Shown here: piece after piece, positions 36,519 to 46,031 of the stretch
How the letters are laid out: the number at the start of each line of letters is the position of its first letter
Numbering within the stretch: position 1 is the first letter of the stretch
Assembly: GCF_003352165.1 (NCBI RefSeq)
Contig: NZ_CP029176.1
Span: 992,001 to 1,056,000, forward strand
Source: Acidibrevibacterium fodinaquatile
Lineage (GTDB): Bacteria; Pseudomonadota; Alphaproteobacteria; Acetobacterales; Acetobacteraceae
Direction: 5' to 3'
Length of the DNA: 64,000 nt
Made by a program: the position numbers and the translations under genes
The notes under the pieces: generated by a model
What the model was told of the DNA's origin: nothing
Seen by the model: the letters and a program-made list of their open reading frames with translations, nothing else
Databases searched by the model: none

Positions 36519-37430
36519 ATGCGTGCGATCGTCCCAGCTTTGGTCTTTGCTCTCTCGTTGGCGTTGGCGCTGGCGCTGGCGCTGCCGGCGGCGGCGCAGG
36601 TGACCGTCAATCCCGGCGCGCTCGACCAAAACCCGGCCGCGCCCCCGGCCTCGGCAACCACCCCGCCCGCCGCGCCGGCACCGCCGCAAACCGGCGCGAC
36701 ACCAAGCGAAACGCCGAAATCGCCGGCAAAACCGAAGCCGAAGCCCAAACCCAAAGTCCAGAGCAAACCGGCGGCCAAGGCCAAGCCGCCCGCCGCAGCC
36801 CCCGCCGCGCCGCCTGCCGCCGCGGCCACGCCGCCCGCCGAAGCGCCGCCCGCCGTGCGCTTGGGGACGGCGCCGGAAAACCTGACCGTCCCCGCCGCGC
36901 CACCGGCCTCGCCGCTGCTCCCGCCGGCGGCGGCGGCGCCACCCGAGCATCCCAATGTCACGCCGCCGCCGCCGCCGGTGGTCGCCGCGGCGGCCGGCGA
37001 GGTGATCGAGGTTCCCGGCGGCACGCGGATCACCTTCGCTCCCGAAAGCGCCGATCTCAACCCCGCAACCGATGCCGCCTTGCGCCAGATCGGCAGCGAA
37101 GCGGCGAAAAATCCCGCCGCCGTGGTCAATGTCATCGCCTATGCCAGCGGCGCCAAGGAAGATCCCTCGACGCCGCGGCGCCTCTCCCTCGATCGCGCGC
37201 TCGCCGCCCGGGCGGTGCTGATGGCCGCCGGCGTGCCCTCGACGCGGATTTATCTCCGGGCGCTCGGGACCGCGTCACGCGATGGCCCGCCCGATCGTGT
37301 CGATCTCGTGGTCGTCACTTCCCAGGCGGCGGTGGCGGCGACGCCGCCACCCCCCGGCCCACCCCAGCCGGCGGTGCCCAATGCCGCACCCAATGATCCT
37401 CCCTCAGAGGGGAAACCCCCACCGCCATGA
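36519..37430 (+). CDS. Exported OmpA-domain protein with Pro/Ala-rich linker
   Basis: 303 residues: signal peptide (about 1-26, AAAQ cleavage), a long Pro/Ala/Lys-rich linker (about 28-160), then an OmpA/MotB-like domain (about 165-275: EVPGGTRITFAPESADLNPATDAALRQIG and LSLDRALAARAVLMAAGVPSTRIYLRALG) expected to bind peptidoglycan, and a Pro-rich tail. Its stop overlaps the MotA-like gene start by 4 bases, so it is the first of a three-gene envelope unit. Confidence 0.8.
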   Translation: MRAIVPALVFALSLALALALALPAAAQVTVNPGALDQNPAAPPASATTPPAAPAPPQTGATPSETPKSPAKPKPKPKPKVQSKPAAKAKPPAAAPAAPPAAAATPPAEAPPAVRLGTAPENLTVPAAPPASPLLPPAAAAPPEHPNVTPPPPPVVAAAAGEVIEVPGGTRITFAPESADLNPATDAALRQIGSEAAKNPAAVVNVIAYASGAKEDPSTPRRLSLDRALAARAVLMAAGVPSTRIYLRALGTASRDGPPDRVDLVVVTSQAAVAATPPPPGPPQPAVPNAAPNDPPSEGKPPPP

Positions 37431-38581
37431 CCCGGCCAACCTTGTACCTGCTCCGGATGCTGGTTTTTCTTCTCATCGCCGGCGGGGTGGTGGCGCTTCT
37501 CGCCCCGACGCTGGAAGCCGTCTTTCACAACAACCCGATCCTCAACAGCCTGATTTTCCTGGTGCTGCTTGCCGGTATCATCTGGAATCTGCACCAGGTG
37601 ACGCGGCTTTCCCCGGAAGTGACCTGGGTTGAAACCTTTCGCACGGCGCGGCCGCGGCTTTCCACCCTACCGATGCCGCGCCTTCTCGCGCCGATGGCGA
37701 ACATGCTCGCCGCCCAACGCAACAAGAACCGCGAGGCCAGCGAGCGTTTCACGCTGTCTGCGGCGGCGATGCGGAGCCTGCTCGATTCGATCGCGAGCCG
37801 GCTCGACGAAAGCCGGGAATTGTCGCGCTACATGATCGGGCTTTTGATTTTTCTCGGCCTGCTCGGCACGTTCTGGGGGCTTTTGCGCACCGTGAGCGCG
37901 GTCGGCGATGTCATCGGCGCGATGGCGATCGGCAATGGCGATGTCACGGTGATGTTCGAGCAGCTCAAATCCGGCCTGCAAAAACCGCTGCACGGCATGG
38001 GCATGGCATTTTCGGCGTCGATGTTCGGCCTTGCCGGCTCGCTCATTCTCGGGTTTCTCGATCTCACCGCCGGACAAGCGCAAAACCGCTTCTTCAACGA
38101 GTTGGAGGAATGGCTCGCCGGCATCACCCGCATCGGCACCAGCCCGCTCGGCGGCGAGGGGGAGGGATCGATCCCGGTCTATGTCCAAGCGCTGCTCGAG
38201 CAAACCGCCGAGAACATGGAAAATCTCCAACGCATCCTGGCGCGCGGCGAGGAGGGGCGCATTCAGGCCAACCACGCGGTGCAAACCCTAACCGAGCGTG
38301 TCGGCCTGCTTTCGGACACGATGCGCACCAGCCAGCAACTCATGCTGCGCATCGCCGAAGCCCAGGCGGCGCTGGCGCCCGCCTTGCAACGCCTCGCCGA
38401 AGCCAAATTCGAGCCGGGGGACGAGGTCGCGCGCGCCCATCTGCGCAATATCGAAGTGGCGCTGCAGCGCATGCTGACCGAAATCGAACAAGGTCGCGCG
38501 CAAAGCACCAGCGATCTGCGCAATGATATCCGCCTTTTGACCCGCACCATCGCCGCCCTCGCCGAAGAGCCGCAGAAATAG
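37427..38581 (+). CDS. MotA/TolQ/ExbB-family proton-channel protein
   Basis: 384 residues. Four hydrophobic segments (about 8-26, 39-56, 135-156 and 192-214); the third and fourth, GLLIFLGLLGTFWGLLRTV and GMAFSASMFGLAGSLILGF, match the pore helices of the MotA/TolQ/ExbB family. The C-terminal ~160 residues form a cytoplasmic helical tail longer than in MotA or TolQ. Followed 39 bases later by a MotB-like gene. No flagellar or tol/exb genes are nearby, so it is probably an envelope-energising motor of an unassigned type. Confidence 0.85.
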   Translation: MTRPTLYLLRMLVFLLIAGGVVALLAPTLEAVFHNNPILNSLIFLVLLAGIIWNLHQVTRLSPEVTWVETFRTARPRLSTLPMPRLLAPMANMLAAQRNKNREASERFTLSAAAMRSLLDSIASRLDESRELSRYMIGLLIFLGLLGTFWGLLRTVSAVGDVIGAMAIGNGDVTVMFEQLKSGLQKPLHGMGMAFSASMFGLAGSLILGFLDLTAGQAQNRFFNELEEWLAGITRIGTSPLGGEGEGSIPVYVQALLEQTAENMENLQRILARGEEGRIQANHAVQTLTERVGLLSDTMRTSQQLMLRIAEAQAALAPALQRLAEAKFEPGDEVARAHLRNIEVALQRMLTEIEQGRAQSTSDLRNDIRLLTRTIAALAEEPQK

Positions 38582-38620
38582 CCGCGACATCGCCGACATC
38601 GCTGTTTCAGGAGCCGCCCC

Positions 38621-39832
38621 ATGGCGCTTTCCCGCCGCCGCAGCCACCAGGAAGGGCTCAACCCGTGGCCGGGCTATGTCGATGCCCTGTCGACGCTGCT
38701 GATGACGACGATTTTCGTGTTGCTGGTGTTCGTGCTCGCGCAGGCGTTTCTCTCGGTGGTGCTCTCCAACCGTAACAAGGCGCTCGATCAGCTCAACGGC
38801 AAGGTCTCGCAGCTCGCCGACCTGCTGGCCCTCGAAAAAAGCCGGACGACCGATCTCAGCGCCCGTGTCGCGACCCTGAGCGCGAGCCTCGCGCAAGCCA
38901 ACGCCGCCCGCGCCGATCTCGCCGAGAAGCTTGCGGCAAGCCAGCAACAGGCCGCCGCCGCGCAAAGCGCCATGGCGGCAGCGGAAGCAGAATGGCAGCG
39001 CACGATCAAGGCGGACAAGGCGACCCTCGAGGCCCGGCTCGCCGATCTTGCCCGCCTCAACGAACAGGTCGCGGCCTTGAGCGCGCTGCGCGACGAGTTG
39101 GAAAAAAAGGCCGAGGATGCCGCCGCCCGCGCCACCACCGAGGCCGAGCGCCGCGCCGCGGTTGCCGCGCAATTGGCCGAGGCGCAGAATTTCTCCGACA
39201 GCGCGCGGGCCGAAATCGCCCTCCTCAATCAGCAGATGGCGGAATTGCGCAAGCAATTGCAGGGGCTTTCCACGGCGCTCGCGGCGTCCGAAGAGGCGTC
39301 AAAAGCGAAAGACGTGCAAATCAGCAATCTCGGTCAGCGCCTCAACGCGGCGCTGGCCGCCAAGGTCGAGGAGCTGCAGCGCTATCGCTCGGAATTCTTC
39401 GGCCGGCTGCGCGAGGTTCTCGCCAACCGGCCGGGCATCCAGATCGTCGGCGACCGCTTCGTCTTCCAAAGCGAGGTCTTGTTCCCGGTCGGCAGCGCCG
39501 ATCTCTCCGCCACCGGCACCGAGGAAATCCGCAAGCTCGCGGCGACGCTGAGGGACATCGCCAAAGAGATCCCGCCCGATGTCAACTGGATCCTCCGGGT
39601 CGATGGCCACGCCGATCACCAGCCGATCAGCGGCACCGGCGCCTTCGCTTCGAACTGGGAATTATCCGCCCAGCGCGCCATCAACGTCGTCAAACTGTTG
39701 ATCGCTGAGGGGATTCCGCCCAATCACCTCGCCGCCACCGGGTTTGCCGATTATCAACCGCTCGCTCCCGGCGATACGCCCGAGGATTATGCCCGCAACC
39801 GGCGGATCGAGCTGCGCCTGACCGATCGCTGA
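38621..39832 (+). CDS. MotB/OmpA-like peptidoglycan-binding stator protein
   Basis: 403 residues: short cytoplasmic N-terminus, one transmembrane helix (22-48) starting at Asp21 in YVDALSTLLMTT, equivalent to the proton-carrying Asp of MotB, then a long coiled coil (about 50-260, Ala/Glu-rich) and an OmpA-type domain (about 265-402: FQSEVLFPVGSADLSATG, SAQRAINVVKLLIAEGIPPNHLAATGFADYQPL, NRRIELRL). Pairs with the MotA-like gene before it. Long coiled coils suggest it spans much of the periplasm. Confidence 0.88.
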   Translation: MALSRRRSHQEGLNPWPGYVDALSTLLMTTIFVLLVFVLAQAFLSVVLSNRNKALDQLNGKVSQLADLLALEKSRTTDLSARVATLSASLAQANAARADLAEKLAASQQQAAAAQSAMAAAEAEWQRTIKADKATLEARLADLARLNEQVAALSALRDELEKKAEDAAARATTEAERRAAVAAQLAEAQNFSDSARAEIALLNQQMAELRKQLQGLSTALAASEEASKAKDVQISNLGQRLNAALAAKVEELQRYRSEFFGRLREVLANRPGIQIVGDRFVFQSEVLFPVGSADLSATGTEEIRKLAATLRDIAKEIPPDVNWILRVDGHADHQPISGTGAFASNWELSAQRAINVVKLLIAEGIPPNHLAATGFADYQPLAPGDTPEDYARNRRIELRLTDR

Positions 39833-39930
39833 TGGCGGCCGCTGGCGGGTATGATTTTCCCTCTTTGCGTGCCGCCGCTCTCTGCCTAGGCTAGGCTTCG
39901 AACCGAAGCACCCAGGCCGGGAGGAAAACC

Positions 39931-41157
39931 GTGGATTTTGCTTACACAGACAAGGTCAACGCCTTGCGCGAACGCCTGCTCGCCTTCATGGACGAGCATA
40001 TCTATCCCCATGAGGAGACCTATCACCAGCAAATCAACGGCGCCGCCGATCGCTGGCAGCCGGTGCCGATCATCGAGCAGCTCAAGCCGGTCGCGCGGGC
40101 GGCGGGGTTATGGAATCTGTTTTTACCCCAATCCTCGCATGGCGCCGGCCTCACCAATCTCGAATATGCGCCGCTCGCCGAAATCATGGGGCGGGTGCAA
40201 TGGTGCTCGGAGGTGTTCAACTGTTCGGCGCCCGACACCGGCAATATGGAAACCATCGAGCGCTATGGCAGCGCCGAGCACAAGGAGCGCTGGCTGAAGC
40301 CGCTGCTCGCGGGCGAAATCCGCTCCTGTTTCTCGATGACCGAGCCGGAAGTGGCCTCGTCGGATGCAACCAACATCCAGACCAGCATCATGCGCGACGG
40401 CGATCATTACGTCATCAATGGGCGCAAATGGTGGTCGTCGGGCGCCGGCGATCCGCGCTGCGCGATCTTCATCGTCATGGGCAAGAGCGACCCGCACAAC
40501 CCCGACAAATACCGCCAGCAATCGATGATCCTGGTGCCGCGCGACACCCCGGGCCTTACCATCAAACGCATGCTGCCGGTGTTCGGCTATGACGATGCGC
40601 CGCACGGCCATGGCGAGATATTGTTCGAAAATGTCCGGGTGCCGGCCTCCAACATTCTACTTGGCGAGGGCCGTGGTTTCGAGATCGCGCAAGGCAGGCT
40701 CGGCCCCGGGCGCATCCATCACTGCATGCGCACGATCGGCCTTGCTGAGCGCGCGCTCGAGAAAATGTGCCAGCGTGTGACGCAGCGCATCGCCTTCGGC
40801 CGGCCGCTTGCCGAGCAAGGGGTGATCATCGAACGCATCGCCAATGCCCGCATCATGATCGACCAATCGCGCCTGCAAGTGCTGCACGCGGCGTGGAAGA
40901 TGGACACCGTCGGCAACAAGGAAGCGCGGCGCGAGATCGCGGCGATCAAGGTCGGCGTGCCGAACATGGCGTGTCAGGTGATCGACTGGGCGCTACAGGC
41001 GCATGGCGGCGGCGGCGTCACCAGCGATTTCGGCATCGCGCGGATGTATGCGACGGCGCGCACGATGCGCATCGTCGATGGCCCGGACGAGGTGCATCGC
41101 TTCCAGCTCGGCCGCCTCGAACTCGCCAAATACCGCCCGGCGCGGCCGAACGCGTGA
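39931..41157 (+). CDS. Acyl-CoA dehydrogenase of the ACAD10/11-like class
   Basis: 408 residues, GTG 39931 with GGGAGGAAAA upstream. FAD-dependent acyl-CoA dehydrogenase: [20 protein letters not shown] (FAD/substrate loop), [23 protein letters not shown], and the C-terminal [12 protein letters not shown]. In place of the usual catalytic EGT motif it reads IVDGPDEVH, the arrangement of the ACAD10/11-like branch. It is followed by an SDR and an aminoglycoside-kinase-like protein; ACAD11 in animals fuses this dehydrogenase to such a kinase and handles 4-hydroxyacyl-CoAs. Substrate inferred only. Confidence 0.92.
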   Translation: MDFAYTDKVNALRERLLAFMDEHIYPHEETYHQQINGAADRWQPVPIIEQLKPVARAAGLWNLFLPQSSHGAGLTNLEYAPLAEIMGRVQWCSEVFNCSAPDTGNMETIERYGSAEHKERWLKPLLAGEIRSCFSMTEPEVASSDATNIQTSIMRDGDHYVINGRKWWSSGAGDPRCAIFIVMGKSDPHNPDKYRQQSMILVPRDTPGLTIKRMLPVFGYDDAPHGHGEILFENVRVPASNILLGEGRGFEIAQGRLGPGRIHHCMRTIGLAERALEKMCQRVTQRIAFGRPLAEQGVIIERIANARIMIDQSRLQVLHAAWKMDTVGNKEARREIAAIKVGVPNMACQVIDWALQAHGGGGVTSDFGIARMYATARTMRIVDGPDEVHRFQLGRLELAKYRPARPNA

Positions 41158-41167
41158 GGAGCGGGTG

Positions 41168-41953
41168 ATGAAAAATCTCTTTGATCTCACCGGCAAGGTC
41201 GCCGTCGTCACTGGCTCGAGCCGCGGCATCGGGCGCGCCATCGCCGAAGCGATGGCAGCGCACGGCGCGAAAGTCGTGATTTCGAGTCGCAAGCCTGATG
41301 CCTGCGCGCCGGTCGCAGACGCGATCACCAAGGCGGGTGGCGAGGCGATCGTCATCCCCTGCCATATCGGCCATAAGGAGCAGCTGCAGGCGCTGGTCGA
41401 CAAAACCACCGCGCATTGGGGGGGCATCGACATCCTGGTGTGCAACGCCGCCGTCAATCCTTATTTCGGCCCGTCGGCGGGTATCCCGGATGATGCGTAT
41501 GATCGCATCATGGGCGCCAATGTGCGGAGCAATTTCTGGCTCTGCAACATGGCGCTCCCTGGCATGGCGGCGCGCGGCGGTGGCGCGATCATCGTCGTCT
41601 CCTCGATCGCCGGTCTGCGCGGCACGCCGCTGCTCGCCGTCTATGGCCTCTCCAAAGCCGCCGATATGCAGCTTGTGCGCAATATCGCGGTCGAATGGGG
41701 GCCGAAGAATATCCGCGCCAATTGTATTGCTCCCGGCCTGATCCGCACCGAATTCGCCCGGGCGCTCTGGGAAAATCCGGAGATCGGCGAAAAACGGTCG
41801 AAAGACACGCCCTTGATGCGAATCGGTGAGCCCGATGAGATCGCCGGTGCGGCGGTGTTTCTCGCCGCCCCCTCGGGCAGCTTCACCACCGGCCAGACGA
41901 TCGTCATCGATGGTGGCGTTACCATCGGCTCGCCGGTGCAGGCGGCGGGCTGA
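41168..41953 (+). CDS. Short-chain dehydrogenase/reductase
   Basis: 261 residues from ATG 41168. Classical SDR: nucleotide motif [16 protein letters not shown] (14-29), NAAVNP, active-site Ser in [27 protein letters not shown] (Tyr-x3-Lys), and [15 protein letters not shown]. Lies 10 bases after the dehydrogenase and 2 bases before the kinase-like gene, so one operon. In the levulinate lva system of Pseudomonas an SDR occupies the same neighbourhood (dehydrogenation of a 3-hydroxy/phosphate intermediate is proposed). Substrate unknown here. Confidence 0.9.
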   Translation: MKNLFDLTGKVAVVTGSSRGIGRAIAEAMAAHGAKVVISSRKPDACAPVADAITKAGGEAIVIPCHIGHKEQLQALVDKTTAHWGGIDILVCNAAVNPYFGPSAGIPDDAYDRIMGANVRSNFWLCNMALPGMAARGGGAIIVVSSIAGLRGTPLLAVYGLSKAADMQLVRNIAVEWGPKNIRANCIAPGLIRTEFARALWENPEIGEKRSKDTPLMRIGEPDEIAGAAVFLAAPSGSFTTGQTIVIDGGVTIGSPVQAAG

Positions 41954-41955
41954 CG

Positions 41956-43008
41956 ATGGCGGACGGCACGCCGGAACTGGTTCCGGTTCTTCCCAACCAT
42001 CGCTTCGACGAGGCAGCGCTCGCGCGCTACCTCGCCGCGCATCTGCCCGGCTTCGGCGGCGATCTCGTGGTGCGGCAATTCCAGGGCGGGCAGTCCAACC
42101 CGACCTTTCATTTGCAAACCAGCAGCGGCGTCTATGTCATGCGCAAAAAGCCGCCGGGTAAGCTGCTCCCGTCGGCGCATGCCGTCGATCGCGAGTTCAC
42201 CGTGCTCAAGGCACTGGCGGCAAGCCCGGTGCCGGTGCCGCGTGTCCATCTTCTCTGCCGCGATGAGAGCGTCATCGGGCAAATGTTTTACATCATGGAT
42301 CACGTGCCGGGCCGGGTTTTCGCCGATCGCACCCTGCCCGGCGCGACCCCTGGCGAGCGCGCGGCGATGTATGACGATATGAACCGCGTCCTCGCCCTGC
42401 TCCATGGCTGCGATTACCAGGCCCTCGGTCTTGCCGATTTCGGCCGCCCGGAGGGGTATGTGGCGCGGCAGGTGGCGCGCTGGTCGAAACAATACGAGGC
42501 CTCGCGCACCATCGACGTGCCAGCGATGGACGCCCTCATGCGCTGGCTGCCGGAACATCTGCCGGCGACCGAGGAAGCGGCGATCGCCCATGGCGATTTC
42601 CGCCTCGGCAATCTGATCTTCCACCCGACCGAGCCACGCGTCGTCGCGGTGCTGGATTGGGAGTTGGCGACCATTGGCCACCCGCTCGCCGATCTCGCCT
42701 ATAATCTCCTCACCTATCGCTTGCCCGAAAGCGCCGGTGGCGGCGCCGAGGCGGAGCTGGTGGCGCTCGGCATCCCGAGCGAGAAGGACTATATCGCCCG
42801 CTATTGCGCGCGCAGCGGCCGCGCTGGCGTCCCTGATCTCGAATTTATGATCATTTTTTCGATGTTTAGACTGGCGTCGATCGTTGCTGGCGTGTATCGT
42901 CGCGCCGTCGAGGGCAATGCCGCGGATGCCCGCGCGTTGGAGCGCGGCCAGATGTTTCAGGATATCGCCGAGCGTGCTTGGCAATTTGCCCGGAGGCTCG
43001 GCGTCTGA
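41956..43008 (+). CDS. Phosphotransferase (APH/ACAD10-11 kinase-like) protein
   Basis: 350 residues with a protein-kinase-like fold of the aminoglycoside phosphotransferase type. Visible: glycine-rich/ATP region [13 protein letters not shown], Lys in [12 protein letters not shown], catalytic loop [13 protein letters not shown] (Asp and Asn) and the DFG-equivalent [21 protein letters not shown]. In ACAD10/11 and the lva operon such kinases phosphorylate the 4-hydroxyl of 4-hydroxyacyl-CoA, and that role is the best inference here because of its two neighbours. Antibiotic resistance is not indicated. Confidence 0.9.
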   Translation: MADGTPELVPVLPNHRFDEAALARYLAAHLPGFGGDLVVRQFQGGQSNPTFHLQTSSGVYVMRKKPPGKLLPSAHAVDREFTVLKALAASPVPVPRVHLLCRDESVIGQMFYIMDHVPGRVFADRTLPGATPGERAAMYDDMNRVLALLHGCDYQALGLADFGRPEGYVARQVARWSKQYEASRTIDVPAMDALMRWLPEHLPATEEAAIAHGDFRLGNLIFHPTEPRVVAVLDWELATIGHPLADLAYNLLTYRLPESAGGGAEAELVALGIPSEKDYIARYCARSGRAGVPDLEFMIIFSMFRLASIVAGVYRRAVEGNAADARALERGQMFQDIAERAWQFARRLGV

Positions 43009-43028
43009 AGCTGCGAAAGGGTGACGCG

Positions 43029-43724
43029 ATGCGATCGCTCCCAGGAACGGTGGTCGAAACCCGCATTCAGGATCGGGAGATTCGTTTTTTCGTCCGCAAT
43101 CCCGACGACCATATCCAAAGCCATCACCTCCAGGGCATTTTCTATGAGCGTGAGGAATTGGCGATCATCGCACGCTATTTCCACGAGGGCGGGGTATTCG
43201 TCGATATCGGCACCAATGTCGGCAACCACTCGATTTTCATCGAAAAATTCTGCAACCCGCGCCGGATCATCAATTTTGAAATCAACCCCGAGGCAATCGG
43301 AATTTTTACCCTCAACCGCTACCTGAACGAACTCAAATCCTGCGATATCGGCTTTCTTGGCGTTGCGCTCGGCCAGCATGAGGGGCGGGTGAGCTTAGTG
43401 CAGCCGGATCCCGATAATCTCGGCTGCACCGCGATCCAGCCCTCGCCGGAGGGCGTATTGCGCTGCCTGCCGGGCGATGCGGTGCTCGCGGCACGGCCGG
43501 TCGATCTCGTGAAAATCGATGTCGAGGGCACCGAAATGGACGTCTTGGCGGGTTTGGCGCGGACCATCGCGCGCTGGCGCCCGGCGCTGTTCATCGAGGT
43601 CGATGGCACGAACGAGGCGGCTTTCACAGAATGGTGCGACGAACAGGCCTATCGCCGCGCCGACGCTTTTCAGCGCTATGAAGGCAAAACCAATTTCATG
43701 GTGCTCCCGGCCGAGCGCCTTTGA
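43029..43724 (+). CDS. FkbM-family methyltransferase
   Basis: 231 residues from ATG 43029, chosen for AAAGGG 7 bases upstream. SAM-dependent methyltransferase: motif I FVDIGTNVGNHSIFIEKF, followed by INFEINPEAIGIF and the FkbM hallmark LVKIDVEGTEMDVLAGL. FkbM enzymes O-methylate glycans or secondary metabolites. It starts 20 bases after the kinase-like gene, but its function looks unrelated; possibly a separate unit. Acceptor unknown. Confidence 0.85.
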   Translation: MRSLPGTVVETRIQDREIRFFVRNPDDHIQSHHLQGIFYEREELAIIARYFHEGGVFVDIGTNVGNHSIFIEKFCNPRRIINFEINPEAIGIFTLNRYLNELKSCDIGFLGVALGQHEGRVSLVQPDPDNLGCTAIQPSPEGVLRCLPGDAVLAARPVDLVKIDVEGTEMDVLAGLARTIARWRPALFIEVDGTNEAAFTEWCDEQAYRRADAFQRYEGKTNFMVLPAERL

Positions 43725-43752
43725 CACCGCGCCATCGCCGGCGTCCGTTTGG

Positions 43753-44412
43753 TCATTCTCTTTGCCCGTCATTGCGGCGGGCGCGGCGCTCGGGCGCGGT
43801 TTCCACCGCGAATTTCACCAATGCGGCCTGGCTGCGCAGAGCGAGCTTGGTGCGCAGCTGTGCCGCGATGTGAGCCGCGCTGCGGTAGCTGAGCCCGAGT
43901 GCCGCGGCGATGTCGGCGAGCCCGGCGCCGCTGCCGAGGAGATCGAGCACGTCCAACTCGCGTGCTGTCAGGCCGCGGAGTGGATCATCAGCCGGTTGCA
44001 AGCTGAGGAGCGCCAATTTCTGCGCGACGCGATGGCCGAGATAGCGTTCGCCGCGCAGCAATGCATCCACCGCGGCAAGCAACGCCTCGGGGTCGTCATG
44101 CTTGGTGAGATAGCCGCGCGCACCGGCCTCGAGCGCCCGGGCAACGAACGCCGCCTCCTCATACATGCTGAACACCAGCACCCGCGCCGACGGCGTCTCG
44201 CCATGCAGGCGGCGCAGGAATTCAAGGCCGTTGCCGTCCGGTAGGTTGAGATCAAGGATGATGAGATCAGGGCCATGGCGGCGGTTCATCGCCAGCCCCT
44301 CGGTGCCGGTGCCGGCTTCGAGGATGGTGAAATCCGGGCGCGTCTCAAGCAGGCGGCGACAGCCGTCGCGAACGATCGGATGATCGTCGATCAGCAGGAT
44401 GGCGGCTTGCAT
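43753..44412 (-). CDS. NarL/FixJ-type response regulator
   Basis: 219 residues. Receiver domain: acidic pair DD at 9-10, phospho-acceptor Asp54 in LIILDLNLPDG, switch Thr/Ser in VLVFSMYEE and Lys104 in GYLTKHD. Output HTH (about 145-205): GLTARELDVLDLLGSGAGLADIAAALGLSYRSAAHI. The HTH recognition segment differs from the usual NxTVxxHxxxIxxKL. The start overlaps the histidine-kinase 3' end by 22 bases, so they form a cognate pair. They lie just before the TonB-receptor/PQQ-ABC region, which they may regulate. Confidence 0.92.
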   Translation of the reverse strand: MQAAILLIDDHPIVRDGCRRLLETRPDFTILEAGTGTEGLAMNRRHGPDLIILDLNLPDGNGLEFLRRLHGETPSARVLVFSMYEEAAFVARALEAGARGYLTKHDDPEALLAAVDALLRGERYLGHRVAQKLALLSLQPADDPLRGLTARELDVLDLLGSGAGLADIAAALGLSYRSAAHIAAQLRTKLALRSQAALVKFAVETAPERRARRNDGQRE

Positions 44413-45803
44413 GTCATATCCTCGGGTGCCTCCTTGGCGGGCGCGAGCGGCACCGTCAACCGCAGCAAAGCCCCCCCTTCGGCGGCGCGCCCGGTCTCGA
44501 TCCGCCCGCCGAGGGCGCGGACGCGTTCGGCAATGCCGAGCAGCCCGAAGCCGAAGCGCTGCTCGGGCGCGAAGCCACGCCCATCATCGGCGATCGTGAG
44601 TTCGAGCCGCCGCCCGCCGCCGGCTTGCGCGCCGTCGGTCCGCAGCTCGATCCGAACCGCGCGCGCGCCGGCGTGGCGCACGACATTGGTCAGGCCCTCC
44701 TGCACCGCGCGATAGAGCGCGAGCGCAAGCCGCTCGTCGATGCGGCCGATCGCCTCCGGCGCGATCGCCCCCGGCTCGATCGCCAAGGTGCAGCGCAAGG
44801 CGGGATAGCGGTCTTGCCAGGCGGCGAAAACCTGATCGAGCGCCGCCTCCAGCCCGAGTTCATCGAGCACCAGCGGGCGCAGCCGCTCGAGAAGCCGCGT
44901 GGTGACACCTTGGATACCATCGGTGAGGCCGGCGATCGCCCGCGCCCGCTCGGCGATCGCCGGCAGCGGCGGGGGGCTTTCGCGGAGCGCCCGCACAATG
45001 CCAGCGACATCGGCGCGAATGGCAAAAAGCGCCGGGCCGAACGCGTCATGCAGCTCATGGGCGAGTTCCTTGCGCTCCTCCTCCTGGAGCGACATCAGCT
45101 TGTCGATCAGCCGATGATTATCCTCGCGCAGACGCCCGAGCGAGCGCGCCAGACTGTCGAAGCGGGCGCCGATGCGGCGCAATTCGCGCACCCGGATCGG
45201 CGCCAGGGCGATATCGAAGCGGCCATGCTCGAGCTGGTCGAGCGCCTCGGCGAGATCGCCGATCGGCGCGAGCGAAACATGGACGAGCGCGACGAGAATA
45301 GCGGTGATGATCAGCGCGAGGGCGGCAAGCAGGGCTGCGAGAAAGCGCAACTCACCCCAGATTTCCCGCATCTCGTCGAGCGGATTGGGCATCAGGATCA
45401 CGCTGCCATAGACGTTGCCGGCGCGGAGGATGGGAAAACTCACAGCGGCGCTGGGGGAGGCGAGCAAACGGACGAAAAACCGCGGCACGGTCGCCGCGTC
45501 CCCCTTCAAGAACAGCGCCTCGCCGAAAGGCAGCAGATCGGGCGCCGGCATGATCACGAGATCGACGTGGCGGACACTGGGCAGCGCTGCCACCAGCCGG
45601 GCGAAAACCGGCCCGGATCTCGCCTCATCGGCGACGGCGGCGAGTTCGGCGCGCACCAGAACCGTCGCAAGACGCATCCCCGACGCGGTTTCCGCCTGCA
45701 CGCGCAGACGCCCAAGCCAGACGGAAAAGCCGATCGTCGTGATCAGCCCGAGCAGGAGCACGGCGGTGGGGAGAACGATCAAGCGGGTGCGGAGCGAGGC
45801 CAT
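44391..45803 (-). CDS. Membrane sensor histidine kinase (HisKA_3, NarX/UhpB type)
   Basis: 470 residues from ATG 45803 (MASLRTRL); the frame extends to 45959 with other possible starts (45914, 45893). TM1 about 9-31, a periplasmic sensor region (~32-152), TM2 about 153-177, a HAMP-like region, then the HisKA_3 box ERKELAHELHDAFGPAL (His252) and an HATPase with LTNVVRHAGARA and DDGRGFAPEQRFGFGLLGI. The periplasmic domain is not a family I can name. No ribosome site is visible at the chosen start. Cognate partner of the overlapping regulator. Confidence 0.9.
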   Translation of the reverse strand: MASLRTRLIVLPTAVLLLGLITTIGFSVWLGRLRVQAETASGMRLATVLVRAELAAVADEARSGPVFARLVAALPSVRHVDLVIMPAPDLLPFGEALFLKGDAATVPRFFVRLLASPSAAVSFPILRAGNVYGSVILMPNPLDEMREIWGELRFLAALLAALALIITAILVALVHVSLAPIGDLAEALDQLEHGRFDIALAPIRVRELRRIGARFDSLARSLGRLREDNHRLIDKLMSLQEEERKELAHELHDAFGPALFAIRADVAGIVRALRESPPPLPAIAERARAIAGLTDGIQGVTTRLLERLRPLVLDELGLEAALDQVFAAWQDRYPALRCTLAIEPGAIAPEAIGRIDERLALALYRAVQEGLTNVVRHAGARAVRIELRTDGAQAGGGRRLELTIADDGRGFAPEQRFGFGLLGIAERVRALGGRIETGRAAEGGALLRLTVPLAPAKEAPEDMTCKPPSC

Positions 45804-46031
45804 GGCTGCCAAAGGGGTCGGGTCTCGCCAAAATGGCGCCTTTATCGCGGCGCCGGCAAGCCCCGCCGATGGCCGGCGGCGAGCGCCTCGCATAATTTGC
45901 CACGCACTCGTCATTTTTTGCAATAACGGGGGAAATTTCAGAGGTTTAAGCGCAATCATTGCGATTGACGCGAAGGCATCGCCGTCCTACCCGATAAGGG
46001 CAAAAACACGGGTGCGTGAGGGAGGACAAGG

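Noticed and set aside
36519-39832. Zorya-type anti-phage system (ZorA/ZorB)
   Set aside because: The MotA/MotB-like pair is present, but no ZorC, ZorD or ZorE-like gene follows, and the next gene is an acyl-CoA dehydrogenase.
41956-43008. Aminoglycoside-resistance kinase
   Set aside because: It has the fold, but its operon with an ACAD10/11-like dehydrogenase and SDR fits acyl-CoA metabolism.
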